This document shows, one piece after another, positions 27,601-34,856 of a stretch of DNA of 64,000 nucleotides. The notes below the pieces were generated by a model. That model did not search any database, was not told the DNA's origin, and saw only the letters and a list, made by a program, of their open reading frames with translations. The stretch lies in assembly GCF_002250565.1 (NCBI RefSeq), contig NZ_NMVJ01000011.1, positions 1 through 64,000 on the forward strand, in the 5' to 3' direction. Each line of letters opens with the position of its first letter. Positions within the stretch are counted from its first letter, which is position 1. This stretch comes from Parenemella sanctibonifatiensis. Its GTDB lineage: Bacteria > Actinomycetota > Actinomycetes > Propionibacteriales > Propionibacteriaceae. A program made the position numbers and the translations under genes.

Positions 27601-27705
27601 AACCAGACGATGGAGCCCGGCGACAAGAAGCAAATCGCCTGTGCCCCTGACTCGAAGGGACCGGCCACGCTGCGGCCCGACCCGGAGGAGTACACCCAGC
27701 CATGA
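21601..27705 (+). CDS. Giant membrane-anchored Ig-like/FN3 repeat protein
   Basis: A 2034-residue protein with a basic cytoplasmic N-terminus, one membrane helix (WGALVTVLVCAGLVVTAVVL, about 42-61) and a very long exterior part. Residues 70-400 may form a propeller-like domain. From about 420 to 1480 there are some eleven Ig-like/cadherin-like repeats of about 90 residues, each opening with a motif like NRAPVAEDD and often VLDNDSDPDGD or VLANDFDPDGD (possible calcium sites). Four FN3 domains follow (about 1490-1860) and then a 170-residue tail with three Cys. GTG at 21601 follows GGGGGAGAGGA. It is conserved in style with proteins preceding MoxR/DUF58 genes in actinobacteria. Role inferred: exterior stalk or adhesin-like part of the cluster's envelope machine. 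Confidence 0.85.
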   Translation: MASSTRVKGRSQERRAGRSSAQRTRREQFRTNLLDSAKRRWGALVTVLVCAGLVVTAVVLPGYPITDLDLDDGQIFAVNNEAGLAGPLNYEIDSLAASIPMPDNDVEVIQEGSTILLRSRQSNILQRIDPGRNNLGSPTLLPANSEAQLGNGTVVVTSPTNGRLWARPVDQLLGTDLSKTQADLDLDIGGLGTVSPTGDVVGLSVERNRLIRVVGEGEERELAVTELPLPLSEPHDVQLSIVGDRAVVLDRRAQRVWAEGTSDFVDVPGGDQAQLQKPSAASVQLPSGGRANAVLATPAGLFGVADDELVELAPGGGAPVPPVVQGECAYGAFGNSYGFSCAGAPRNGQIPEYAGGELDFQVNRDVVALNDSSDGNIWLVDKGMRLVNNWQTVAPSKPGEGTEEDPNVTEDVEPDRTQPNRAPVAEDDTLAVRAGRTTTIPVLDNDSDPDGDIITVLEPETLGGGAQLATLRGGTALQITVPENAGGTLNFSYRISDGRGGEDSAQVTLQILPADQAASNQAPVQRKRTPVVLPLGGTESTRVLLDWRDPDGDDLVLVSARAPFNDEVSFTPDGVLTFTDVGLNPGRKEVEVVVSDGRTETQGVVVIDARDDGVIPPTAHGDYVETTTGQAVEIEPLANDLGNNLFLSWVDREVPNTLVEPNFTTGTVRFTGQAAGTYYLGYRVSNGPTAFGLIRVDVRDPAEDNRPPVAARDVGLLPAGGSVLVDPLMNDEDPDNDVLVLQSVEANPNLQVEMIQRRLLRISAINTPRDPVSLSYTVSDGAHVVEGTIVIIPSPTGAETRPIAVRDEVTVRAGDAVTVDVLKNDYSPAGLDLTLDNELVENPGNAWVDGDNVRFIAPSQAGQYTALYQVRDSQGQVASAQVLLSVVSSDAENLAPQPEEVTGRVLAGTTTKVLIPLQGLDPNGDSVRLLGIDSGPRLGRIVSVGEEWLEYEAYPGSRGTDTFTYAVTDGFGATGVGTIRIGVVPQGEMNSPPTAVDDEIRAKPGRLVRVPVLANDFDPDGDQFGFHGEPDFPVEATVNQDMLEFQMPEEPGTALGVYGITDNRGARTSGQVIMVSDPDAPELPVVTRDDMVAPADVVGLGKVNVPVLANDFDPDGDIGKARVSVPEQPGVPPEEQAVADGQHVQVVIGAQMRMVRYQVTDESGEISYGMITVPGRADAVPAIRPDAPELRVVAGDNLDVDIRQHIVGTEARPVILTTEDRMWASNGSIAPLNPTVVRFRAPDTYAGPASITVEVTDGRNISDVEGRRTVLSLPVTVEPKPEELGGGGSDQRINQAPIAPSVTLNVGAGEAAETIDLTDTVTDPDGDGLTFTAATGDVPEGLAVRVEGSKISAQAEITAVPGTSTTFRGKVSDGRGGEADTVIQIVVLPSSKPLPRALDDVSDAIQGQTLPVGVLGNDVNPFDIPLEVIGAVVESPSGSGTARVVDGQIVEVTPNDDFVGTMVVRYTIQDATKSPDRRAEARIRLTVKGRPGKPGVVRLEQIGDGRLDVTFTAPSDNGMPISNYILRGSGGGRNIEQSCATTTCTITELTNDVPYTFTVAAVNGVGEGPESERSAEMRPDVRPDKPEAPVLEFGDQQLTVNWKEPGNRGSAIRQYRLQIQGPDGTEVRDVNDPNARSYVWTGLENGSSYTVTVQAYNNAPDPSDFSDPSAPEVPAGPPGAPTGIQASDSGSPLGERIKVSWTAPKFVNGDQIRNYEVYANGQLVAEPTGTEAEIDRLTNGTQYTIEVVARNKSPQGSPRAAASQRVVPFGEPEQVEAPRASGGDQRVVVEWKEPATRGKEVTEYRVSLGDGLTQTVSGGQTRAVFTNVQNGRRYTARVQACSANKCAPVSDESNFWKPFGKPSISAERLLNGNHDGVVLKVTTNGGRAKVTGPGLPAEGRIFDGNGTVDIQSAGVQPGALMRYEAVTLDPNHGELESNQRAATELRAFGEPEMTVAKDGTNGVKVTLKNVPRTAMYCWVAGGGNDRHQIGLTDGAGNGVLNQTMEPGDKKQIACAPDSKGPATLRPDPEEYTQP

Positions 27706-27783
27706 CCCGAACCACACCGGCCCCACGGGCCTCGAGCACTCCACCGACCCCCACATCCGCTGCGCGAGAAAGTACTGTCTGAG

Positions 27784-28755
27784 ATGGCGATGACACCCGA
27801 CCAGGCCCGCTGGTTCTCCGAGACCTTCGGTGCCATGGTGCGCAATGTCGAGAAGGCGATCCTCGGCAAGACCGACCCGATCCGACTGGCGATCACCTGC
27901 ATGCTCGCCGAGGGTCACCTGCTGCTCGAGGACTACCCGGGCACCGGCAAGACGACGCTGGCCCGCTCGCTGGCCCAGACGGTGCAGGGTGATTCCAGCC
28001 GGATCCAGTTCACTCCGGATCTGCTGCCCTCCGACGTCACTGGTGTCACCATCTATGACCAGAAGACCGGCGAGTTCGACTTCCACAAGGGCCCGATCTT
28101 CGCCTCGATCGTGCTCGCCGACGAGATCAACCGGGCCTCCCCGAAGACCCAGTCCGCGCTGCTGGAGGTGATGGAGGAGTCCAGGGTCACCGTCGATGGT
28201 CGCGGTTACCGGGTCGGTCCGCCCTTCATGGTCATCGCCACCCAGAACCCGGTCGAGCAGGCCGGCACCTACCGGCTCCCCGAAGCGCAGTTGGACCGCT
28301 TCCTGATGAAGACCTCGCTCGGCTACACCGACCGTGAGAACACCCTGCGGATCCTCGCCTCCGGTGGCAGCCGCCCCGATTCGCAGGCACTGGCGCCCGT
28401 GGTGACCACCAAGGCGGTCGGTGAGATGGCGCAATTGGCCAGCACCGTCCACATCGAGGGTTCGGTGCTGGACTACATCGCCCGGCTCGTTGAGCGCACC
28501 CGCGAGCTTGAGGACGTACGCCTCGGGGTCTCGATCCGCGGTGCGCTCGCGTTGGTCCGTGCCTCGCGGGTGTGGGCCGCGTCGATGGGGCGCCACTATG
28601 TGCTGCCCGACGACGTCAAGGAACTCGCCACCGCCTGCCTGGGGCACCGGATGATCCTGGACCCGGAGTCCGAGTTCAACGGTGTCACCAGCACCGATGT
28701 GATGCAGCAGGTGCTGTCCTCGGTCAATCCGCCCAGCGAGCAGCGCGCCTCCTGA
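27784..28755 (+). CDS. MoxR family AAA+ ATPase
   Basis: A 323-residue AAA+ ATPase of the MoxR group, usually a chaperone-like activator of metal-binding (VWA/MIDAS) or DUF58 partners. Walker A is DYPGTGKTTL, Walker B ADEINRASPKTQSALLEVM, sensor region ATQNPVEQAGTYRLPEAQLD with the arginine finger segment RF. It starts at ATG 27784, 78 bases after the giant repeat protein, and ends three bases before the DUF58 gene, so it is one operon. It probably remodels the DUF58/TgpA-like membrane complex encoded next. Confidence 0.93.
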   Translation: MAMTPDQARWFSETFGAMVRNVEKAILGKTDPIRLAITCMLAEGHLLLEDYPGTGKTTLARSLAQTVQGDSSRIQFTPDLLPSDVTGVTIYDQKTGEFDFHKGPIFASIVLADEINRASPKTQSALLEVMEESRVTVDGRGYRVGPPFMVIATQNPVEQAGTYRLPEAQLDRFLMKTSLGYTDRENTLRILASGGSRPDSQALAPVVTTKAVGEMAQLASTVHIEGSVLDYIARLVERTRELEDVRLGVSIRGALALVRASRVWAASMGRHYVLPDDVKELATACLGHRMILDPESEFNGVTSTDVMQQVLSSVNPPSEQRAS

Positions 28756-28757
28756 CC

Positions 28758-30086
28758 GTGACCAGCAATCCCACCACCGAACCCACCGGCCGGCCCAACC
28801 TCTCGGGACCCGGCTGGGGCGTCGACGTGCCCGCGGGCGAGGAACAGCTGGTGTGGGCCGATCCGGAGCCGTTGCCGGAACGCCCGGAGGTGTCGGTCAG
28901 CCGGCTCCGGCACACGTTGGCGCAGGGCTGGGACTGGTTCTCCCAGAGCCTGGGGCTGCGGCCGATGTGGGTGGTGGTCGGTGGCGCGGCGATACTGTGC
29001 GCGATCGTCGGCGGCATCGTGGGCTGGTGGGAACTGCGGATCGTCGCGGTCGCGTTGGGCCTGGTGTGGCTGTGCAGTTTCGCCTTCATCATCGGCAGCA
29101 ACCAGTACGGCGTACGGCTCACCATGATGAACCGCAAGGTCGTCGTGGGGGAGCGGGCTCCGGGCCTGGTCCAGGTTGCCAACACCGGCCAGAACCGCAA
29201 CCGCGGCGGGCGCCTGGAACTGCCGATCGGCAACGAGATCGCGACCTTCTCGCTGCCCGGTCTGGCGTCCATGGAAGTCCACTCCGAACCCTTCGAGGTG
29301 CCCACCCGGCGCCGTGGGATCGTCGAGATCGGCCCGGTCCGCTCCGTCAAGGGTGACCCCTTCGGGCTGCTCGCCAAGCAGCGGTCCTGGACCGAGTCGC
29401 TGATCCTCTACATCCATCCGCGTACGGTCCGGCTGCCCGGTTCCCAGCGCGGCTACATCAAGGACCTCGAAGGCCAGCCGAGCAGCGACTTGGCCGCCGC
29501 CGACATGTCCTTCCACGCGCTGCGGGAGTACGTCCCCGGCGACGAACGGCGCCACATCCACTGGCGTTCCACCGCACGTACCGGCCAGCTGATGGTCCGT
29601 CAGTTCGAGGAGACCCGACGCTCCCACGTCGCGATCGGCTTGGACTGTGCCCGGGAGTCCTACACCAGCGAGGAAGAGTTCGAGCTGGCGGTGTCGGTGG
29701 CCGGATCGATGGCGCTGGAGGCGTTGCGGGAGGGGCATACCGCGACCCTGTGGAGCACCGGCGGCCAGCACGGCGCCGCGAGCGCCCAGAGCATCATGAA
29801 CGACTTGGCCGGCATCGAAATGGGCCGCGGCACCCTCTTCGACACCACTCACGCGATCACCAACTTCGAGCACCGCGCCAGCCTCATCACCATGGTGACC
29901 GGCTCTCGTCCCGAGGCGACCGAACTGCGCCGTCACTGCGCCGGCTTCGACCTGGACGCCCGGGTGCTGGCGGTCCAGGTCAACCTCGGCGCCGAGGTGC
30001 AGGTGCGCACCGTGGGCCGGCTGAGCCAGGTCACGGTCGGCACCCTTGAGGATCTGCCCGCCACCATCCGGAGGGCGCTGCGATGA
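28758..30086 (+). CDS. DUF58 domain membrane protein
   Basis: A 442-residue protein with two adjoining membrane helices near residues 70-115 (VVVGGAAILCAIVGGIVGWW, VALGLVWLCSFAFIIG), a beta-rich region and a C-terminal DUF58 signature (DMSFHALREYVPGDERRHIH, then WRSTARTGQLMVRQFEETR). DUF58 proteins are VWA-like partners of MoxR ATPases. The GTG at 28758 is two bases after the MoxR stop, and its own stop overlaps the next start (ATGA), so the three are tightly coupled. The molecular function is unknown; a membrane scaffold acted on by MoxR is inferred. Confidence 0.88.
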   Translation: MTSNPTTEPTGRPNLSGPGWGVDVPAGEEQLVWADPEPLPERPEVSVSRLRHTLAQGWDWFSQSLGLRPMWVVVGGAAILCAIVGGIVGWWELRIVAVALGLVWLCSFAFIIGSNQYGVRLTMMNRKVVVGERAPGLVQVANTGQNRNRGGRLELPIGNEIATFSLPGLASMEVHSEPFEVPTRRRGIVEIGPVRSVKGDPFGLLAKQRSWTESLILYIHPRTVRLPGSQRGYIKDLEGQPSSDLAAADMSFHALREYVPGDERRHIHWRSTARTGQLMVRQFEETRRSHVAIGLDCARESYTSEEEFELAVSVAGSMALEALREGHTATLWSTGGQHGAASAQSIMNDLAGIEMGRGTLFDTTHAITNFEHRASLITMVTGSRPEATELRRHCAGFDLDARVLAVQVNLGAEVQVRTVGRLSQVTVGTLEDLPATIRRALR

Positions 30087-32368
30087 GTTCGGTGACGCTG
30101 AGCAGGGCCGGATCGGTCTATGTCCAGGACCAGCCAGGGAGGCTGTGGTGGGTCGGTCTGGACGTGGCCGCCATCCTGCTGCTGGCGGTGGTGGTGACCT
30201 TCGGGTTCAGCCATGCGTACGGGCCCGGCTGGGTCTGGATGGCGAGTCTGGGCGGCACCGTGCTGGGCCTCGGCGTCGCGTTGTTGTCGGCCTGGCGACG
30301 CTGGAGCACCCTGCCGACGGCCGGGGCTGCGGTGGCGGCGTACCTGCTCTTCGGCAGCCTGCTGGCGATGCCCGACCAGGCGCTGATCGGCTTTCTGCCC
30401 AACGGCCGCACCCTGCTCGGGCTGCTGACCGGACCCGTGACGGCGTGGAAGGGCATGCTCACCATCGAGCCGCCGATCGGCGAGACCGACGCGCTGCTGG
30501 TCGTGCCGCTGTTGACCTTGCTGGTCGCGGCGCTGGGGGCGATGACGATCTCGTTGCGGTCGGGACGCTCCACCTGGGCCTGGCTGCCGATGGCTGCGGC
30601 TGCGCTGTTGGCCTGGGGCCTCGGCACCCACGAATCGATGCTGCCGATCGTGGCCGGTATCGGTCTGGTCGCGGTCGTCCTGATCTGGGTCACGCTGCGT
30701 CGTGGGCAGGCCCGGCTGAGTGGCACCCAGGGCCGCGGCGGCAGCCGTTGGCCCGCACTGGCCTCGGGCGCGTTGGTGCTGGCCATCGCCGCCGGCGGTT
30801 CGGTGGCACTGGCCGGTCCGGTCGCGCCCAGCGGGCCGCGGCAGACGCTGCGCGACGCGGTCGAGTCGCCGATCAACCTGGAGCGCTACCCGAGCCCGCT
30901 GCAGCGGTTCCGCTACAACCACTCCGACCAGTCCGAGACCGCGCTGATGCGGCTCACCGGCGTACCGGAGGGGGCCAAGGTCCGGATCGCGACCCTGGAC
31001 ACCTACGACGGCATCACGTACAACGTCGGACGACCCGAGGACAACGCCGACGGCACCGGCGAGTTCCGACGCGTCGGGTCCCGGATCCCCGACGGCTCGC
31101 AGGGGCTGTCGGCCCGGGTGAGCGTGGAGATCCTCGACTACAACGGCGTCTGGGTGCCGACCGTGGGCCAGACCCTGTCGATCGATTTCGACAGCCAGCG
31201 GGGCTACCAACTGAGCGACGAGTTCTTCTACAACCCCCGCACCGGCACCGGCGTCAACCCGCTCGGGCTGCAGCGCGGCGACCGCTACTTGACTGAGGTC
31301 GTGGTGCCGACCCGCCCCGAGGTCGAGGTCCTGGAGGCCGCCCAGGGCGGATCGGTGGCGCTGCCCGAGCTCGGCCCGGTGCCCGAGATCGTGGTCGAGA
31401 CCGCCGGTCGGTGGACTGCGGACGCGGTCAGCGGTGGTGACATCGCCCTGCAGTTGGAGCAGCAGCTGCAGCAGGGGTTCTATTCCAATGGCGTACGCGA
31501 CCAGCCCGCCTCGCTGCCGGGCCACACCTACGACCGGGTCCAGAGCATGTTCACCGAACAGCAGATGGTCGGTGACGAGGAGCAGTACGCCGTCACGATG
31601 GCGCTGATGGCCCGCGCAATGGGGCTGCCGGCGCGGGTCGTCTACGGCTACGACACCGGCGACGGTGGCGAGGTGACCATCCAGGGTCAGGACGTCACCG
31701 CGTGGACCGAGGTCAATCTCGAGGGCCTGGGCTGGGTGTCGTTCTTCCCCTCCCCGCCCAAGGACCGGCTGCCCGACGAGTCGACCATCTCGCGGCAGAC
31801 CAAGCCGCAGCCGCAGGTGGAGAACCCGCCGCCGCCCCCAGAGCAGCCCGACGACCTGCCGCCGGACAACACCCAGCCGGATGCCCCACGCCCGGACGAC
31901 GAGGACCAGACCCTCACCGACTATCGGCTGATCGGCATCGTCACCGCAGCGGTCGGCGTACCGCTGATCTTCATCGTGGCCCCGATCGCGTTGGTGCTCG
32001 GCATGAAGGCCAAGCGGCGTACCGGGCGACGTGAATCAGGTGCGCCGAAGGCTCGGGTGGCTGGCGGCTGGGCCGAACTGGTTGACAAGGCCACCGACTT
32101 CAACGCTCCGCTGACGGCGAGCAAGACGCGGTCGGAACAGGCGGCCGAGTTGGTGGCGAACTATCCGCGCACCCGCGAGGGCGCCGATCCAGTCACGTTG
32201 GCGAAACGAGCCGACGCGGCCGTGTTCGGACCCGGTGAGCCGTCGGCCCGACAGGTCGAGGACTTCTGGGCCGGTATCGGGGTGGTCAGCAAGCAGATGG
32301 GGCGGTCGGTGGGCGGCTGGCGCCGGCTCCGTGGCGCCCTGTCGCCGAAGTCGCTGCGGCGCCGTTGA
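30083..32368 (+). CDS. TgpA-like membrane protein with degenerate transglutaminase domain
   Basis: A 761-residue protein: seven N-terminal membrane helices (to about residue 260), an exterior transglutaminase-like domain (about 400-565), a Pro/Asp-rich linker and a last helix (LIGIVTAAVGVPLIFIVAPI, about 615-640) with a basic cytoplasmic tail. The transglutaminase core is clear in sequence, yet all three catalytic positions differ: GDEEQYA has Glu499 where GDC.. is expected, DVTAWTEV has Thr539 for His, and WVSFFPSP has Phe555 for Asp. It is therefore probably a non-catalytic binding domain. ATG overlaps the DUF58 stop. This is the standard MoxR-DUF58-TgpA order. Confidence 0.87.
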   Translation: MSSVTLSRAGSVYVQDQPGRLWWVGLDVAAILLLAVVVTFGFSHAYGPGWVWMASLGGTVLGLGVALLSAWRRWSTLPTAGAAVAAYLLFGSLLAMPDQALIGFLPNGRTLLGLLTGPVTAWKGMLTIEPPIGETDALLVVPLLTLLVAALGAMTISLRSGRSTWAWLPMAAAALLAWGLGTHESMLPIVAGIGLVAVVLIWVTLRRGQARLSGTQGRGGSRWPALASGALVLAIAAGGSVALAGPVAPSGPRQTLRDAVESPINLERYPSPLQRFRYNHSDQSETALMRLTGVPEGAKVRIATLDTYDGITYNVGRPEDNADGTGEFRRVGSRIPDGSQGLSARVSVEILDYNGVWVPTVGQTLSIDFDSQRGYQLSDEFFYNPRTGTGVNPLGLQRGDRYLTEVVVPTRPEVEVLEAAQGGSVALPELGPVPEIVVETAGRWTADAVSGGDIALQLEQQLQQGFYSNGVRDQPASLPGHTYDRVQSMFTEQQMVGDEEQYAVTMALMARAMGLPARVVYGYDTGDGGEVTIQGQDVTAWTEVNLEGLGWVSFFPSPPKDRLPDESTISRQTKPQPQVENPPPPPEQPDDLPPDNTQPDAPRPDDEDQTLTDYRLIGIVTAAVGVPLIFIVAPIALVLGMKAKRRTGRRESGAPKARVAGGWAELVDKATDFNAPLTASKTRSEQAAELVANYPRTREGADPVTLAKRADAAVFGPGEPSARQVEDFWAGIGVVSKQMGRSVGGWRRLRGALSPKSLRRR

Positions 32369-32464
32369 TGGAGTGTGGTCAGTGAACAAGACCGTGTGTG
32401 AGGATGGGCGCGTGTCCACCCGGCCGGTGAGTCGGGCGGCGCGACGTCATGCGAGGAGGAGCGA

Positions 32465-34012
32465 ATGAGCGGCACTGGTGCGAAGGACGGGCCAGCTGGC
32501 GCAGCGGTGTTGCCCGCGGGCGTCGAGCTCGGCCCGCTGGGTAGCCGGCTGCTCGCGGCGATCGTCGACGGCCTGCCGGCCGCGATCCTGAGCGCGGCGT
32601 ACTGGGGCATCATGTCCGCCGTCGACGACAGCAATGTGGTGATGGTTGCCAGCATCGGTCTGGCGATCCTGCTGCTGGCCTGGGCCGTCCTGGTGTGGTG
32701 GTCGATCGCAGTCCGCAGCGCCAGCCCGGGCATGCGACTGATGCGGCTGCAGATCGTCGGCCTCAAGGACGGCCGGGCGATCGGCTGGGGCCGGGCGTTC
32801 CTGCGCTACCTGGTGTACGCCGCCCTCTCGGCGACCGTGATCGGCTGGGTGCTGCTCATCATCTTCATGATCACCCACGTACGCCACCAGGGCTGGCACG
32901 ATCGCTGTGTCGACGCGGTCGTCATCAAGGAACGCGTCCTGATCCGCAACACCTCCACCGGGATCGCCAGTGTCCACCGACCCGCCGGTGCCAGCAGCAG
33001 TTCCACGGTCGGGTTGCCGCAGCGGATGCGCAATCGACAGACCTTCACCGGCGACGCCGCACCCGGTTCGGGTGGCCAGGGTGTACCGGCGCAGGCGGGG
33101 CCGCAGGACTCGGTGCCGTGGGGGAATCAGGGCGGCTCGGGCGACCAACAGCAGGCCTGGGGTCAACAGGGCAACGCCACTGGTGCCGGTGACCAGCAGC
33201 CCGGTTGGGGTCAGCCGCAACAGGGCTGGGGCCAGCAGGGTCAGCAGCCTCAGCCGGGCCAGCCGGCCTGGGGTGGCCAGCAGGCCGGGCCCGGTGGCTG
33301 GGGCGAGGAGCCGGCGTCGTACGGACAGAACTTCCAGCAGCAGGATCCCGGTCAGCAGGGCTTCGGGCCGCAGGCGCAGCGCCAGCAGGCGATGGAGCAT
33401 GCCGAACAGCAGCAGCAACAGTCGGCCGCGCAGCCTCCGATGGGGCATGCCTCCGGGCCGATCTCGGCAGTGCCGGGCATCGGGGCCCCGCCGACGGCCG
33501 GGCCGCAGTCGCACGCCGACGAGGTCGCGCCCGCCCAGGGCGAGCCGAACTATGTCGGCTCCAAGCCCAGCCCGCAGACCGATCGAGTCGAAGCTGAGCC
33601 CGCTCCCGAAGGCGAGGACGAGGACGGCACCACGCTGGCCTCGCGCAGCATGATCAGTTCGGCGCGGTCGCCCAAGGAAGGCTGGGCGGTACTGATCAAC
33701 GGCCAGTCGACCCCGGTGAACGGCCTGGTGCTGGTCGGCCGCAACCCGAAGCCACCGGCCGGTGACGAGGGCGCAGAGCTGATCAAGGTCGATTCCAAGA
33801 AGGTCTCGAAGACCCACCTGGCCGTCGGCGTGGACCAGCGGGGCCTGTGGATCATGGACCGCGGGTCCACCAATGGCACCGCGATCCGCACCACGAGCGG
33901 CGCGCTGGAGCCCTGTGCCGCCGGTGAGTTGGTCCGGGTGCGGGCCGGTCAGACGATCGCCGTGGGCGACGTCCAGCTGGAGATTCGACGGGCGCCGGCC
34001 TCGAAGGCGTGA
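32465..34012 (+). CDS. RDD family membrane protein with C-terminal FHA domain
   Basis: A 515-residue protein. The N-terminal 150 residues form an RDD domain (LGSRLLAAIVDGLPAAILSA with the Arg and Asp of the family, three helices, and SPGMRLMRLQIV). Residues 200-330 are Gln/Gly/Trp-rich low complexity much like that in the first gene of this cluster. The C-terminal FHA domain has LVGRNPKPPAG, SKTHLAVGVD and DRGSTNGTAI. ATG at 32465 follows GAGGAGCGA. It closes the cluster, so two phosphothreonine-reading FHA proteins bracket the MoxR/DUF58/TgpA genes. A protein kinase and PP2C phosphatase, often nearby in other genomes, are absent here. Confidence 0.87.
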   Translation: MSGTGAKDGPAGAAVLPAGVELGPLGSRLLAAIVDGLPAAILSAAYWGIMSAVDDSNVVMVASIGLAILLLAWAVLVWWSIAVRSASPGMRLMRLQIVGLKDGRAIGWGRAFLRYLVYAALSATVIGWVLLIIFMITHVRHQGWHDRCVDAVVIKERVLIRNTSTGIASVHRPAGASSSSTVGLPQRMRNRQTFTGDAAPGSGGQGVPAQAGPQDSVPWGNQGGSGDQQQAWGQQGNATGAGDQQPGWGQPQQGWGQQGQQPQPGQPAWGGQQAGPGGWGEEPASYGQNFQQQDPGQQGFGPQAQRQQAMEHAEQQQQQSAAQPPMGHASGPISAVPGIGAPPTAGPQSHADEVAPAQGEPNYVGSKPSPQTDRVEAEPAPEGEDEDGTTLASRSMISSARSPKEGWAVLINGQSTPVNGLVLVGRNPKPPAGDEGAELIKVDSKKVSKTHLAVGVDQRGLWIMDRGSTNGTAIRTTSGALEPCAAGELVRVRAGQTIAVGDVQLEIRRAPASKA

Positions 34013-34085
34013 GCGCGGGTCCAGCGGCCGCGACGTGCGGCCCGCCGGTGCACCGCGCGGCTCGGCGGACGACCCGTCAGACCGC

Positions 34086-34137
34086 AACGCTGGCGCGCTT
34101 CAGCGCGGGATAACGCTGGCGCGCTTCAGCGCGGGAT
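34086..34137. repeat. Two exact 26-bp tandem copies spanning the dcd stop
   Basis: The 26-base unit beginning AACGCTGGCGCGCTTCAGCG is present twice without a gap (34086-34111 and 34112-34137). On the minus strand the unit is the last three codons of dcd, its TGA stop and 14 following bases, so the gene end has been duplicated. Confidence 0.85.
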
Positions 34138-34707
34138 GTCGGTGCGGTGGAAGTTGAGGTGGGAGCGGCTCGGCGTCGGGCCGCGCTGCCCTTGGTAGCG
34201 GGACCCGTACTTGGAGGAACCGTAGGGCTCGCTGGCGGGCGAGAGCAGCTTGAAGAAGCACAGCTGCCCGATCTTCATGCCCGGCCACAGCTTGATCGGC
34301 AGGGTCGCGGTGTTGGAAAGCTCGAGCGTGACATGGCCGCTGAACCCGGGGTCGATGAAGCCTGCGGTGGAGTGCGTCAGCAGGCCCAGCCGACCCAAGG
34401 ATGACTTGCCCTCCAGCCGCGCCGCGATGTCATCGGGCAGCGTGACGACCTCGTAGGTCGCGGCCAACGCAAACTCGCCCGGATGCAGGATGAACGGCTC
34501 GTCCGGTCCCGGAGCGACCTCGCGGGTGAGCTCAGGCTGTTCCTCGGCGGGATCGATGTGGGGATAGCGGTGATTCTCGAAGACCCGGAAGAGGCGATCC
34601 AGGCGTACGTCGACGCTGGAAGGTTGCACCATCGACTCGTCGAGCGGATCCAGCCCGATCCGGCCCTCGGCCAGCTGGTGCCGGATGTCGGTGTCACTGA
34701 GCAGCAT
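34126..34707 (-). CDS. dcd: dCTP deaminase
   Basis: A 193-residue cytoplasmic enzyme of pyrimidine deoxynucleotide synthesis that deaminates dCTP to dUTP; actinobacterial members can also hydrolyse the product to dUMP. The family core is visible: [64 protein letters not shown] and the tail [20 protein letters not shown]. Length is normal. Its stop codon and final codons are duplicated in tandem immediately downstream. A 76-bp element lies 35 bases upstream. Confidence 0.95.
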   Translation of the reverse strand: MLLSDTDIRHQLAEGRIGLDPLDESMVQPSSVDVRLDRLFRVFENHRYPHIDPAEEQPELTREVAPGPDEPFILHPGEFALAATYEVVTLPDDIAARLEGKSSLGRLGLLTHSTAGFIDPGFSGHVTLELSNTATLPIKLWPGMKIGQLCFFKLLSPASEPYGSSKYGSRYQGQRGPTPSRSHLNFHRTDIPR

Positions 34708-34741
34708 GGGACAAACCTAGCGGCACGCCGTGCGTACGTCG

Positions 34742-34816
34742 CCCTGCAATGTCCGCACTGGGCGTGGCCGGTGGCCGATACGGCCGCGGCTGGTGTGTGA
34801 CGCGGACCGTTCAGGG
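34742..34816. repeat. 76-bp intergenic element, copy 6
   Basis: Ends are CCCTGCAATGTCCGCA and GACGCGGACCGTTCAGGG. It lies in the divergent gap between dcd and the pterin dehydratase-like gene; the inner part resembles copy 1. Confidence 0.75.
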
Positions 34817-34856
34817 GGCGGCGCGCGGCCGGCGAGGTTCCGTGTTTCCATGAAGT

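Noticed and set aside
24079-28647. A 1522-codon open frame antisense to the Ig/FN3 and MoxR genes
   Set aside because: It mirrors the codon structure of strongly supported genes in high-GC DNA; its product is His/Arg/Gly-rich without any domain.
32382-32467. A 28-codon GTG-started frame overlapping the RDD-FHA start
   Set aside because: No ribosome site and basic, unstructured product; it is probably only leader sequence.
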